A stretch of DNA of 64,000 nt from positions 6,577,001 through 6,641,000 of the forward strand of contig NC_045148.1 in NCBI RefSeq assembly GCF_008831285.2, in the 5' to 3' direction. This stretch comes from Nymphaea colorata. Taxonomy: Eukaryota; Streptophyta; Magnoliopsida; Nymphaeales; Nymphaeaceae. Both the position numbers and the translations under genes were made by a program. Numbering within the stretch: position 1 is the first letter of the stretch; each line of letters opens with the position of its first letter. Below, piece after piece: positions 47,760-60,600 of the stretch. The notes beneath the pieces were generated by a model, which was not told the DNA's origin, did no database searches, and saw nothing but the letters and a program-made list of their open reading frames with translations.

Positions 47760-50650
47760 GTGTTTGACTAGAAGGAATTCATCAAAATCCTTTATTTTAA
47801 AGTGTTTCGAGATACGACCAAACCTTTAGTAAGAGGATCAACATTATTTCTTTAGTTCTTATGTCTGCAATATGTACTAATTATTCTATATCCTTTATTT
47901 ATTTTGACTATTAATTTTTTGTGTATGCATGCTGCTGTTAGAAACAAAACATTGCAACTTCATTGTCATAAAATGCTTTGAGTTGCTCCCGAATAAAGTA
48001 AGATAAAGTTTCACAACCAAATGACAAGTGAATTACTCTAAAAAAAAAAATAATGAACTCTGCCTTCGTAGTATATGAACCGTAACAACAGACATCTTTG
48101 CACTCCTAAAAGCGATGGCATTACTTGCCAGTACAAAAACATCTGGTGGTAGATTTCCTATTGTCAGGACATCTACCAACATATGCATCTGAATAGCCAA
48201 CAACCTCTAAGTTGGTCCACCTTCTCATGGGTTAATACATAGTTTTTTTCCTATGCACGTACCACTGTGACATTTTTGTGGCCTACAATGACCAAGCTTT
48301 GGATGCAACTAGATCTGTGATGGACCCCAACAACACGCATACTTTATGTCACATTTGTATGTAGGTTTGTACATACTAGAAGTTGCCAGTTTTTGGTGCT
48401 GATGGTATTTCACACATTTGTGTCTTTCCATCTTTAGTTTGAAGAAAATACTTTAAGACTCAATTTATCACCTTTACTGTAGGTGCTATAGTAAGAGAAG
48501 GATTCTCAGTCCAGTCCCATTATTTGAGAAGCTGAATGGTATAAGTTTTTTGGGTGATGCCTAAAACACTTTCAGCCCTGGATGGACATATTTCAATGTC
48601 GATAACTGAAACAACCTCTCCCAAGTCCTTCATTTCAAAATGAGTTGAAATAAATTTTTTAATCTCTATTAACATATTCTAATCATCGGTTGCAAATATA
48701 AAATAATGTCATCTATATATGATATCATAATTATGAGAGTATGACTCTCTTTCAAAGAGACTTTGAGGTTGTCACGTATAAATTTTTTTTTTAAAATCAC
48801 CATTACGAAAGTTATTTTCACATCCATTGGGAACAACTCTAAATTGCTCGCAATAAGCTGCAGGGACAAAGATCCTTCTAATTGACTCCTTAGTCAAGAT
48901 AGGAGAAAATGCATTCTTATAATTGTTTTTCTCTATATGATGAACCATTTGCAACTAACATTGCCTTATATCTCTAAATTTTTCCCTTGGAAACTCTTTG
49001 GGTGTTAAAGGGCTCGCTTATACTTTATAGGGTCAACTCCCCGGGCAAAACAATATAGTCAGATACTTGATTTTTAGCATTATATTATTTTTTTTTTCTT
49101 ATGTGTAAATTGCTTACACTCAATAGTTTTGTAAAGGTAATAAAATCAATGAAAAAATTATTGGGTTCTTGCAAATTCACCACATGATTTGCATAATATG
49201 ACATGCTATTGGCGTACGCTATTAAAAATTTGTGTGACTAGAATTTCATACCATAAAGTAATGGAAAGAGTTGAATGATTGAATGTAGGTCACATGATTT
49301 CTATAAGCTTTTGGTTTCTCCTTTTAGCTACATCATTTTGATAGGCATAACTGTCCATAATGTATTAAAATAAATTACTTTCTTCTTTGAGAAGTCATGC
49401 TAATGGCCCTTTCCATTATCATATATAAAGTATTTATTGCTTTACAGAATTGTTCTTTTACTTCTTCTTAAAGTCTATAAAAATTTGAAAAACTTCAAAA
49501 TTTTCAATAGAAATTAGAGATACATATATCGGGGCTAATCTTCAATTAAGATGTTAACCAATAGTTCTGCTTATATAACATGGGGTAAACGGTCTGCATA
49601 TACCATATTAATAATTTTCAATTTGCGGTTGCAGCACTCTTTGTTGTGTTTTTTATATGCATTAGTTTGTTTAATTAGCCTTAGTGATAAAATCAATGGA
49701 TTCAATAAGACCTTCTTTCACTAGCCTTCGGTTTCCATCTTTGAAGATATATCCCAAACGATACTGCTAGTCTGCTAGAGCTGCAGAGCATATAAGATTG
49801 GTCATTCAATAAGTTTTTCTATCAACATATTCTCAAAAGATAAAGATTCATGGATATGAATCTTGGTTTTAGAATTATATAAACCATCACATGAACATGT
49901 AGAATCATCCAAGACTGAATCTCTATAAGTGAATAACTTTGAACTTTCAAATTTAAAGTAATATCTAAATTCAGGTAGCCTTGAAATAAAAAAAATTATA
50001 TGACAATATATAGAATGTATCAACCAAATCTAAATTGAAACCACTCCCTAAGACAAACCTACGTATACTAGTGGCTTTACACGTGAATGCACCTTGGTTC
50101 ATGAGAAAATGCCTTTTTCATGGTCCACTAAATGCTTGTTAGTCTCAAAGGCCTGCAAGGTACTAATGAACAATAGCACGAGTCAACCCACTAGCTTTTT
50201 ATAAGGATATTAATTATGTTGCCTTTTTGAGAAACAAATAACTAATTATCCTTCTTAGAGACCAATTTGTATTTTTTCAACAATTTGCCTTGTATTTCTT
50301 CTTCCAAAAGAATAATTTTATAGGAGAGACATCCCTCTAAAACTTGATGATTGGTTATGTACCTCTACAGTTTGCCTTTTTATTAAGGGCATTCTTCTTT
50401 GGTCCATATCTATATTGACCTTTATAAAAATCCATATATGCATACTGCTTATTCTCCATTCTCAATCTCTCTTCTTTCTCAATATATGTGGACATCAAAT
50501 GATTGAATGTCCATTCAACAGTATTTGAGTTGTAAGAGATCAAAGACTATATTGACAAGGTAACATTTTTTATCAAATGGGCCAAGTAGAAGTTTGAAAT
50601 GGTAAGCTTCTCATCATTTAGTTGAGATATTCTGTTTTCATTTCTAGAGT
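47760..50650 (-). mobile_element. Degenerate Ty1-copia retrotransposon, minus strand
   Basis: Reading the minus strand from 50650 down gives copia domains in order, broken by many stops and frameshifts. Gag: STYIEKEERLR and KGQYRYGPKKN (50543-50355). Integrase: QTNAYKKHNKECC and IYLISIENFEVF, around 49700-49450. Reverse transcriptase: MDVKITFVMVILKKK and YIDDIIL, around 48830-48690. RNase H: TNLEVVGYSDAYVGRCPDN, RKSTTRCF and AFYDNEVAM, around 48220-47960, then IRTKEIMLI. Flanking LTRs were not identified, so the ends are approximate. The copy is clearly inactive. Confidence 0.8.
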
Positions 50651-50969
50651 ATGCAGCTGTATGGAACCGCTGTCCATATATGTCATAGACATTAATTTTA
50701 AAATTAAGATGACAGCTCTGGCCTTGTTAGAACTGACAAATTGGGTGTTCATAGTAATGATGAGTTCTTTCGTTTTCCTTCATGTACCAATAGCATTCTT
50801 AGTACTCTTAGATACTCTAGACTACAAAATCAGTATGCTAAGTTAATTAGATTGCACCCACTTATAAAATCTTGATTTCTCTTCTATTGTTAGTTAATTG
50901 GGCAGGTTCCTTTTTTACGTATGATTATATTTACACGTCCATATCATAGTGTGAAAGACAAAATTTCTT

Positions 50970-51290
50970 CCCAATGATCCTTGCCCTAGAGAAGTGGAAG
51001 CCTGACTTGATTGGGAGGCTATTCATGGTGCGCACAGACCACGTAGGTCTCAAGTACCTTCTCTAACAAAGGATCTTCACCCCTATACAGCAGCGGTGGG
51101 TTGTAAAGTTGTTAGGCTACGACTCTGTAATCCAGTACTGCAAGGGGCCAAAGAACATAGCCGCTGATGCCCTGTCCTGTCTGTGCAAGCACTTTGCCAC
51201 TCTTTTGGCCATTTGGACACTCTTCAAGAGGAGCAAATGGCCAGGGACGTGTTGCGATGCCTGCAATCTTCAGTGGAGCAGCACCTCAGC
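50970..51290 (+). mobile_element. Ty3-gypsy RNase H fragment (first copy)
   Basis: Translation gives LALEKWKPDLIGRLFMVRTDHVGLKYLL, a stop, QRIFTPIQQRWVVKLLGYD and KGPKNIAADALS. This is the C-terminal part of a gypsy RNase H domain. It covers the same domain as 51740-51990 in the next entry, so the two are separate insertions or a rearranged pair, not one continuous element. Confidence 0.75.
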
Positions 51291-51388
51291 TCTAGGCCTG
51301 GGCAACGGGCCGGGCTGGCCCGATCTGGCCCGGCCCGGCTGGCCCGTCGGGTCGCTCAGCCTGGCCCGAACCCGGCCCGCCCCGCCCT

Positions 51389-51576
51389 CCTTTCCCCTCC
51401 TGGACGCCCTTTCCCCGCCCTCCCGAGTCCCGCCCCCTTTGCCCCCGCCCTCCCATCGCCCTCCGGCTATGGCCATTGGGTCCCTGCCGACGGCCCACAC
51501 AGAGGAGGGGGGGGGAGCGGGGGGCGGGACTCGGGAGGGTGGGGAAAGGGCGTCCAAGAGGGGAAAGGAGAGCAGA
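51389..51576. repeat. GC-rich fold-back (inverted repeat) with GA-rich tail
   Basis: The left arm (about 51389-51450, ctcctttcccctcctggacg then ccctttccccgccctcccga) is the near-perfect reverse complement of the right arm (about 51513-51576, gggactcgggagggtgggga then aagggcgtccaagaggggaa). The loop is about 60 bases. On the left lie ggcccg-type repeats (51297-51380); on the right lies a gagagggagaggg tail to about 51660. The block sits exactly between the two gypsy fragments. Confidence 0.85.
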
Positions 51577-51669
51577 GGGGGAGAGGGAGAGGGAGAGGGG
51601 GAGCAGAGAGGGAAATGGGAAGGGAGAGGGAGAGGGGGAGCGGAGAGGGACTGAGGGAAGGGAGCGGGG

Positions 51670-53448
51670 TACTGGGACAAGAAGGACACCCCATCGCGTA
51701 CATGTCAAAGTCCCTTACTAGCCGGGCCAAACCCCTCTCCACGTATGAGAAGGAGTTACTCGCTATTGTACTTGCGGTGGAGAAGTGGCGCCCCTACCTC
51801 ATTGGGTGCAAGTTTATAGTCAGGACATATTAGAATAGCCTGAAATATATGCTCAAACAGCGAGTGTCTACCCTGACGCAGCAGAGATGGCTAGCAAAAT
51901 TACTTGGGTACGACTTCGAAATAGAGTACAAAAGAGGTCCTGAAAACACAGCGGCAGATTCCCTTTCTCGTTTGATCGAGCAGTTCCTCACGCTATCTAT
52001 TGTAGAAACAGATTTATGGGAAAAGTTGACCAGTGACCAACAAGCAGATCCGACTTTAAAGCTCATCAAGGGTTCAGTGGAACAGAACCCATGATCAATT
52101 CTGTTTTACTCAGTCAAGGGGAATCTGTTGTATAAGAAGAACCGAGCAGTGGTTCCTCCAGACTCCGGGCTAAAACAGGAACTCCTACGACATTTCCATG
52201 GCTCTCCAGCCGCGGGTCATGAGGGGGTTGCGAAAACCCTTAGCCGAGTTAAATCCCAGTTTTGGTGGCAAGGCATGAAGGCGGAAGTGTAGAGATACAT
52301 CTGACAATGTGTGGTTTGTCAACGGGAGAAGTACGAGGCCATTAAGCTTCCTGGGCATTTAAATCCTCTCCCTATACCATCCAAACAATGGACAGACATC
52401 ACCATGGATTTTATCGACGCTATGCCTCGATCTGAGGGCAAAGAAGTGGTATTAGTGGTGGTTGATCGTCTTACCAAGTATAGCCACTTCACACCCTTGC
52501 CACGATCTTATCAAGGGCCAATGGTGGCCAGTGTATACCAGGAGTATGTGGGAAAGCTTCACGGAATGCCTCAATCCGTGGTATGTGATAGGGACTCCAT
52601 TTTCATGAGCACGTTCTGGCAAGAGTACATGAAGCTCATTGGTACCACGTTGAATTTCAGTACAGCCTATCACCCGCAGACTGACGGGCAAAACGAGATT
52701 GTGAATGAGTCCTTAGAGACTTATCTAAGATGCTTCACGGGAGAACGACCAAACACTTGGGTAAGATTCTTACCATGGGCCGAATTGTCGTATAATACCA
52801 GTTGGCACTCATCTACCGGGATCACCCCGTATGAGGGAGTATATGGTTTCCCTCCTCCGCCTATTTCAAGGTACGAAGGAGGCACAATAGAAGATGACAG
52901 TGTCAACTGTGAGTTGTGCACAAGAGAGGAAGTTCTCGACTCTCTCAAACAGAAGATAGCCAAGGCGCAAAACCGCATGAAGCAAACTTACGACAAGGGT
53001 CGTAAAGACCGAGAATTTGAAGTGGGCCAATACATATGGCTGAAAAGGCTACCCCTAAAGCAAAAATCATTATGGGTCAGCCTTACTCCAAGTTGTTACC
53101 CTGATACTATGGCCCATACCCGGTACTTCAAAAAGTTGGGAAGGCAGCCTACAGACTTGGCCTTCCACGAGCTTCGATGGTGCACCCCGTATTCCATGTC
53201 ACGCGCCTTAAACTGCACCATGGGGATGTGCCAACATTGATAGAACAAGTGCCAGATACATAACCTATTCTCTACCAAATTTTAAAGCATCGATATGTAC
53301 AGCGGCAGCGAAGGACTAGACATGAGGTACTGGTTGAGTGGGAAGGACCCGACAGGGGCACCTTCCGGAAAGAATTTGGGACAGTTGTGCATCGCTTCCC
53401 CTCCGAAAACGCTCGAGGACGAGCTCAATTTAAGGAGGAGGGATCTAT
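51670..53448 (+). mobile_element. Ty3-gypsy (chromovirus-type) pol 3' part, defective
   Basis: The order is that of a gypsy polyprotein: RNase H (HPIAYMSKSLTSRAKPLSTY, KELLAIVLAVEKWRPYL), an H2C2 zinc finger (HFHGSPAAGHEG then CVVCQREK), and an integrase core with MDFID, VVCDRDSIF and QNEIVNESLE, so all three acidic DDE residues are in place. A GPY-type region and a C-terminal chromodomain-like segment (HEVLVEWEGPDRGTF, about 53320-53365) follow. Breaks seen are TAG at about 51831, TGA at 52093, TAG and TGA near 52291-52303, and a frameshift near 53060. The chromodomain suggests the chromovirus clade, but I cannot fix the lineage. Gag, protease and most of the RT are missing. Confidence 0.88.
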
Positions 53449-56400
53449 TGTGGACCCACTCCTAGGTCTGAACCCAGAAAAGGCCGTTCAGGCCGAGCCT
53501 AGCAGTAGGCAGCAGAGAGCGTCAGATCTATGAGCACGGTCTCTTCAGATAGAAGATCCCAGAGAGGTTAAGGCAGCACTAGAATCAGTTGCGGTGGGTG
53601 GAGCGAGCGGAGCAACAAGGTCTGAGTGTGTGCTCATGCAGGAAGATCGTCAAGGCTCATCGAAACTAGTTGTAGGACTCTTCGAGTTAGAAGCGTTAGA
53701 ACCTAACGTGAGTCTGATCCCTAGAGCCCTTGAGGCGGTCTAGGACCAAAGGTCTTAGGCAAATGGCTAGGCCATTCAGGCCTAACCCTTGATCCAAATT
53801 CGAAGTGTGGGCAGTTCCCCGCACGAGGTCCCCACCCTGGGCTCGCAAGGCTTAGGTGTGGTTTACTTTTACTTAGGCAAATTTCTATTCAGCACTTCTT
53901 GATTCCGGATTTGGATTTAGCTTAGACTTAGTGAAGTGGGTTGTGCTCCACGATTCTTTTGTTATTTGGATTTAAGTTGAAGACCCAGTCTTGGATTGTT
54001 AACCGGTCCATTTAGGTAATGTCTATATACTTTTGGATCCATGTACAAACATGCTTTTTGATGAATTGAAGTTCATTTTGAACAATTGACTCTTTCTCCT
54101 CTCTTGAGCTCTCCATCTCTCTCTCGCACTCCCCCTAACCCGAGGTGTGTTCTCCTTCCCCTGTCGCACCCCCTTCCTGCGTGGTGCTCCCTTCTCCTCG
54201 TCATCCCTCTTGGTGTTCCCGGCGTCCCATTGGCAACGACGGCATCTTCTTCAACGAACCAGCAGCCTCCTCCTCCTTCTTTGGATCCCTTCTACCTTCT
54301 ACCTCTACCCACTCGGCCTACGGATCAACGACTAGGTGTTCTTCACGGCTTCGGCAGTGTAGCGGCTTCCTTGACCACAGACATACCCCTCAAGCATTCA
54401 AGCGTGACCTCGGTGCCTTCCTTCTAACCCCGAGAAGGTTGAGAGACCATGTCACTACCAGGAAGATTGAAGACGACGTGCGAACGACAACTTCAATAGG
54501 GATGGCTTCAAGGTTAGTACATTGGATTTTTAGTGGATTTTTGAGTTGGTAACGGACGTCCTTCTTCGTTGTTCATCCACAGCACTAGGTCTCTCTCTCA
54601 GCATACCCGAGTGCTAGATCTCGGTGCTTAAGGTGTCCTTGCCCAGCAGCACCCCCTACCTGCTTGGAATCGGCTACCAATCCCTTGGTACGAGCCAAGC
54701 CACTTTGAAAGAGATCGATCGGTGAATCAAATAAAGTAAGTCAACAAAACTGCTGTCGGCCTCCCAAAAGAGATCTCGAATTCTAGCAGCTTTCAACCCA
54801 GCGAAAGATCAAGTTTAGGACGAGATCTCCATTCAAAGAATAGCCCAGAAGGATCACAATAAAAAATAGTACATAATATCAAATTTTGGGCTAAATCGGA
54901 CAATGCTACATTGAAGACTGGCTCTCGCCTGAAAATCAAAATTCCAGTGGCTGCTGCTACTTTTCCGGCCACCGCTGCAACTCCTAGCGTGAGGATAAGT
55001 CTGCCCTCGTCTCCATCAAGGTCCCAGTCAAATTCATTAAGGGTACGCAGGTCATTTTCGCTTAGAAGGAACCCTAGCCACCGCAGCATTCGTGTGAAGC
55101 TCCCTTGGCCGCTGGTGCTATTCCGGGTAAGTCTCCTCTTGTCTCATCTCAGTTGTTCGATTCACCACGTGTCCAGCATCCAGCCTCTTGCCAATCATTA
55201 GCCAGCCACGTATCCACCCTTGCCATCCTCGTCCCAGCCGAGAATCCCTCTTGGATCTCGCACCCCTACGATCTTGGAAACCACTAGCCGCAAATCCCCT
55301 TCTTTCCTTATCGGCAACTTTTTCTTCTAGCCTACCCTAAACCGCTGCCAGCCTCGTCCCCCCATCTTGCCAAGTGTCCACATCCCTTGTGTCTTCCTGC
55401 CAGCTCACCTACCACGTCCTCCTCCACGTGTCCCAGCTGGTCCCACGCGCTGCCACGCCTTCTACGCGGCAGCCACCTCAGCCGTGCGGTTTCCCCCTTT
55501 ACAAAGTAGGAAGCCCTTGGCGCGTCCCCTCTAGCCTTTCCTAAATCTTCTCCACACTATCTCCATCTGATCCCCTTACCCAAACCGCACCTCCTCTCAG
55601 CCACCCATCTCCTCCACGTGTCTCCATCTGAGAGCAAGAGAGATCATGAGAGATTCTCCTTGGCCCATTTCCGATTCGCCAAAAATCTTCACCGATCTTC
55701 TCTCCTTCACTTTAGGAAAGATCAGATCAACCTTTCCTCCTCGCTAGCTTCCACCTAACGTACTCTATCGTGGCCGCTGATCCGACCACGTGTCATCATC
55801 TGGACGCAATCCCTTGGCACAATCAGCCAAGCCCTAATCCTCATCCCTTAGGCAGCCTCACGCGTCATCCTTCCTCGTTAGACAACATCCCTCAATTATC
55901 GCCCTTTGTCCTAAACCGGATACATCCTCAATCTTACCTTAGATGAAATAGGCAACTCCTAGCCGCCGCCTACCCTCACCTTCCCTCCTCAATCCTTAAC
56001 GCAACCCTACAGCCATGTGTCTAACTCGTGGGCTAGTCGAGCCTGCCCCCCTTAGTCAACCCGACTCACCAATTGGTCAAATTGACCGACCGAGCCTAGT
56101 GCTTTAACCCAAACCGTACCCACTTAAGCCTACCTATTAGTTAGGTAACCCATTTTGCACCTAAGCCCAACTCGACCAAGTCTACCTGAACTTAACCCCC
56201 TCTTGACTAGACCCAGCCTACCCATAGAGCCCATTCGGTCCTAGCCAACCCGAGCTTAGTTAGGACTAGGTCAAGCCGCATGAGCTAGCCTCTTCGCTAG
56301 CTACTCTGGCTCATCTATCGACCATCCTCCCCTCTCGTCGGCAGCAGTTCGACGCACGTGGCCGAGCCACACCCGGTGAAGGTAGGTCGGCATTGCCTTC

Positions 56401-57600
56401 TCGGTTGCAGCGCCCTCGTCAATCCTAGCGGCACCTCCGACCGCGGTACCAACGACAGACATTCTCCCTCGCAGCGGCACCTCAGGCCGCGACTTCAGCA
56501 ACAGGCGGTTGCAACCCCTCGGCCAGCGTTTCCAGCGCATGGCCGACCCTTCCTCGGCGTTTGGCAGCAGGCGGCTGCCTATTCCGCGCTCAGCTTCTCG
56601 GCAGCAGGCAGCTGCGAAGGCTGACGCCCCTCGGCCATCTTCGGCCTGCGCCAACAGCCTCATTCGTAGCCGGCAGTCTCGACAACAAGCTTCGTGGAGG
56701 CTCGCCTCAAACGGTCCTCTTGAACCGATGTTGCAATACCCGGGGTTTGGATTTCCCCCGTGGTGACTTATCCGGCATAGTCAAGATCCCTCTTGGCTGG
56801 TATTGTGTTCTTCTCCCCCTTGTAGCTTTCGGGGTGGTTGTGTTGCTTTCGCATTAGGTTGCATTTAATTTACTTGTTTTAATGCTTTAGCCCGGCTTCG
56901 GCCATTGCTCTCATTCGTGGCACATCGGAGGCGCAAGCGCCAAAGGCACGGTCACAAAGAGCTTGACCTACCTACTTGGGAGAGTGGTTTGCACGCTAGC
57001 TTGTGGTTTGCATGGTTTGCTGAAGTGAGTTGTGAGCGGATTCTTGTATCGCACACCTTTGTACGGCGTCACACCCTCTAGTTTTTGTAGTAGGCTTGCC
57101 TTAGGTATTTTTTTTGGGATACCCGCACTTGTACCTTCGTCCTACTGGGTTTGCGCAGGGGTCCTGTTCGGTCGGGTAGATTCTTGTATGCATTTGTTTA
57201 GGATTTTTTGTTTTCTAGATTGATCCTCAAGAGATCTTGGGAGTAGGATTCACTATTGGTTCACGCTCTCTAGCCGCAACCTGGTGTGGTCCTAACAGGG
57301 TCCTAACAGTTCCCTATATAAGTGTTGTAGGTGATCGCTTCGTGCCCAAAGGAAGGAACACCAATATTTCTGGTCTACCAAAAATTTCGGATTAATTGCT
57401 GCTGCCGACCTGTAGCCTGTTTCCGCCGACCTATGGTTTGCTGCTACCGACTTATGGCTCACTGTTTGCTGCTTTGGATCAGGTATGTGCCTTCTTCCAT
57501 GACATATTCATGCCAAGTTATCCCTAACCGGGTCAAGCTAGACTAGGCCGTTCCAGGCCAGACCAGCCATCTCTGACTGGCCAAACCCTATTATCCTTGG
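53449..57600 (+). mobile_element. Probable 3' LTR of the gypsy element and further LTR or leader-like DNA
   Basis: After a purine-rich stretch (ttaaggaggagggatct, about 53430-53446) the sequence starts tgtggaccc, as expected for a polypurine tract and LTR start. A TATA-like ctatatac lies near 54025, followed by leader-like DNA. From about 54080 to 57300 the sequence is C- and T-rich, with no conserved domain in any frame. It carries many repeated phrases (acgtgtc, agccta, cccaac) and a cctatataag box at 57304. No second LTR copy was found in the window, so the right limit is uncertain. Confidence 0.45.
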
Positions 57601-60600
57601 CCATGAGCCAGGATAGGGTCCTACACCTGGCCAGTAGTCAGCAAGTAGGCCACGTAGCTGACCACATGTATTTTAGCCTGGCCAGTACCAAGGTACCCTC
57701 GATCATCATTGACAACTCATATCCAGCATTAGCCACACTTTGACACCGGCCGGCCAGCCAGACGTCAGCCACATGATGGACAACGGCTAGTAGACTCTTC
57801 CACCGTTTGGAGATAAAAAGGGACCAAGCCCTTCACGTAGTACTTACGATCATGCTCAGACCGATCAACTACCTAAGTCCGACCCACCTAGGCTCAGACC
57901 ACTCTTGAAGCACACTATGGAGCTCATACCAAATTTGAGTAGGTCCCCTCGGTTCGAGCCTACTCAAGCTGAGATTCGAACCCTTGTGCATTGATTAGCT
58001 AAACATTAATAATGTTTTTCTTCATGGAGTGCATAAACAAATTATATATTTGAGTCGACTAACAAGCTTTGAGCACAGGATGTGTTCTCAATATGTTTGC
58101 ACGCTATATAAGGCAATGCATGGATTAAACCATGCACCAAGTGCTTAGTTTGAAAGGCTCCAAAACTATATTCATTAGTAGAGCTTTAAAATTTTCAATT
58201 TGACTCATCATTATTCATAAAGAAAGATCATGGTAATATTACTTACTTTATAGTTTATTGAAGATAAAGATATAAAGCATATATTACTTAATGTAATGCC
58301 TATCAATTACCTAATGCAATGTCTGTCAATAAATACAATATGGTTTGTAATGTTCACAATATAGCGGACACCTTGACTTCCGATGCGCACTAAGAGAAAA
58401 TTGTAGAAGGTCATGGATATAGGCTTACATCGAACCACATTAAGAATCCCCTGTGTTCCCTTTCTCTTTCTTATTTTACTCTTCTTTTTGCACGGCATAG
58501 GCATCTCCGACAACACAAGGGAAATGGTGTTGCTTAAACATGACTGCTTCCACTTGTGGTACGAGTGAGTTTAAAAAATTCTAAATAGTACCATCCATTT
58601 TCCAAATCAATCCTGCATATATGCATATGAAAAAGTATTTGGAAGGATCTTGCATGCATGTAAATCCACAGTTAACACCTCTTCAAGTTTGAAAAGATTT
58701 TCGGATGCACAATGACATATCGGACCCCGCTCATTGGGCACAGCATGGGACAGATCAAGCCTGCCTGCTCATTGTTTACTGCATAGGACCACACACAATG
58801 TGCCATGACCACTTGCCATGTATGGTCAAGATCCTTATGCATGTTGCCTTCTTTGTTGTAGTCTTCTTATCCTCCTCACTCATCAAAGACTACTCATCTG
58901 ACATCTTCGGCACCAGAAATTCATTTTCAGCTTTCAATTAACTGGTGAATGGTGTCAACTTGGTGATTTTAACAAGAATCTCCAGCTCCGACAGGAAGTA
59001 GTACTGCAACTGCTTCCTCTATATGGAAAGGACAGAAATCACTTCGTTTTCTTGTCAGAGAAACTGTACCGTCTGTCACAAGCAATATCCCCTTCCAATC
59101 ATGGCTGCCTGACGGACTAACCGGGGCTGGTTCTCTGCAATACTTTTGGTTGAACCTTTCTATACCGACATGCCTGAATCTGTGTCAGTAATGGAGCAGC
59201 TTCCTCCAATAATGAGATTGGCAGAGGAATAAAATGAACTCTTTGGTTCTCACTCGCAGCTACCATCCTGCAGCCTAGATAAAATTCTCAAACCTTATCC
59301 AGACCGCACACAATATGCTGCAGCAACAACATGGCCTGTCTCCCAGCACATCTTTGCCATAGACCCACTTGGATCAGAAAGGTTAATTAAATGTACCAGT
59401 ACAACACCGGTACTTCCACCACGTTGAATATAGCTAGTATTGAATCAGAAGTGTATATTTAACTTATTAACGACTCAAGAAAATTATAAGCGTATGGTGG
59501 CAATCAGAATTATCACTAAGGTGGCAGAATTATTCCCCGATCGCGAGGCTATTCTGGTCTAATAAATGCATACCTACCAATTTTACCTGATAGGAAGGGG
59601 GAAATGCCTATTTAATGGAGCCAAAACAGAATGCTCCATGTGGCTGACATCATGAACTACTCTGGGATGCCAAGTGATCCATTAGATTAAGTTCAGAAAT
59701 GGGAAAAATTACTCTCTCCAGCCTAATCAGATTTTTCATAGTTGGATTTGGATTTACATTCTAAAAGCACTGGTAGAAGATCTCTAGCTAACTAACTATC
59801 TAGTCCGTGTAAGTTCAAAGTTAGATGCAAAATGCGTTGGTGAATCCAAGCACAAAATATACATAATCAACTAAATGGAAACTGAAGTCACTTCCATACC
59901 GAGGCTGTCTGCCCACCATTGGCGCTGCTTCAGTCACAGGCAGTGATGATCGGCCACATCAATGATCTTCCTTAGGCACCAACGCTGCAAGCGGAGCGGC
60001 GCTGCTGTTCCGTCTTTCTCTTGTAGTGGATCTTATTTTGCATGTAAACTTTGTGGATAGAAGTCAAGTTAACATTCTTTTTCATCTTTTAACTTCAATG
60101 TGGAATCATTGTTAAGCTCATATGTACCATGATTTCAAGTTATTGCTAGCTGTCTTAGTACCGACACTTACATAACGTGGGCAACTCATCAATACCACCA
60201 AACAAAAAGGGACGTTACAAGTTTAAATTTAATGAGGACATATAAGATATCTCCCTTGCCATAAGGTTGACGAGTGACGACGAGTGTACCTTCCTGGACG
60301 GTTTTTATGAGGTGGGAAGTCATGTCTCTGTGGTTCACCAAACTCTATTTAAAGCACGATCCTTTCAGTAAAACGAAAGCGTAACGAAACTGGTTTCTTG
60401 GAGAATAACATCTGGAGCACACAAACTTAAAGTAAAAATACACTACTTATCTAACCGTCTGAATTGAGCATATGGTTTTGCATGGTAGTTCATCCTTGTA
60501 CGTGAATAATAATGTTCAGCTTATAACAAGTAGCTTCCTTCTCCAAATGAATGTAATTAACCTCGTGTACTACATGCGGAACTTTTTAGCAAGATCTTTC

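Noticed and set aside
51270-51742. Several long Pro/Arg-rich frames
   Set aside because: They arise from the GC-rich fold-back and gaggga repeats and carry no domain.
56301-56857. Overlapping Arg/Ala-rich frames on both strands
   Set aside because: Mutually overlapping frames in C-rich LTR-like DNA; none shows a domain or a plausible start context.
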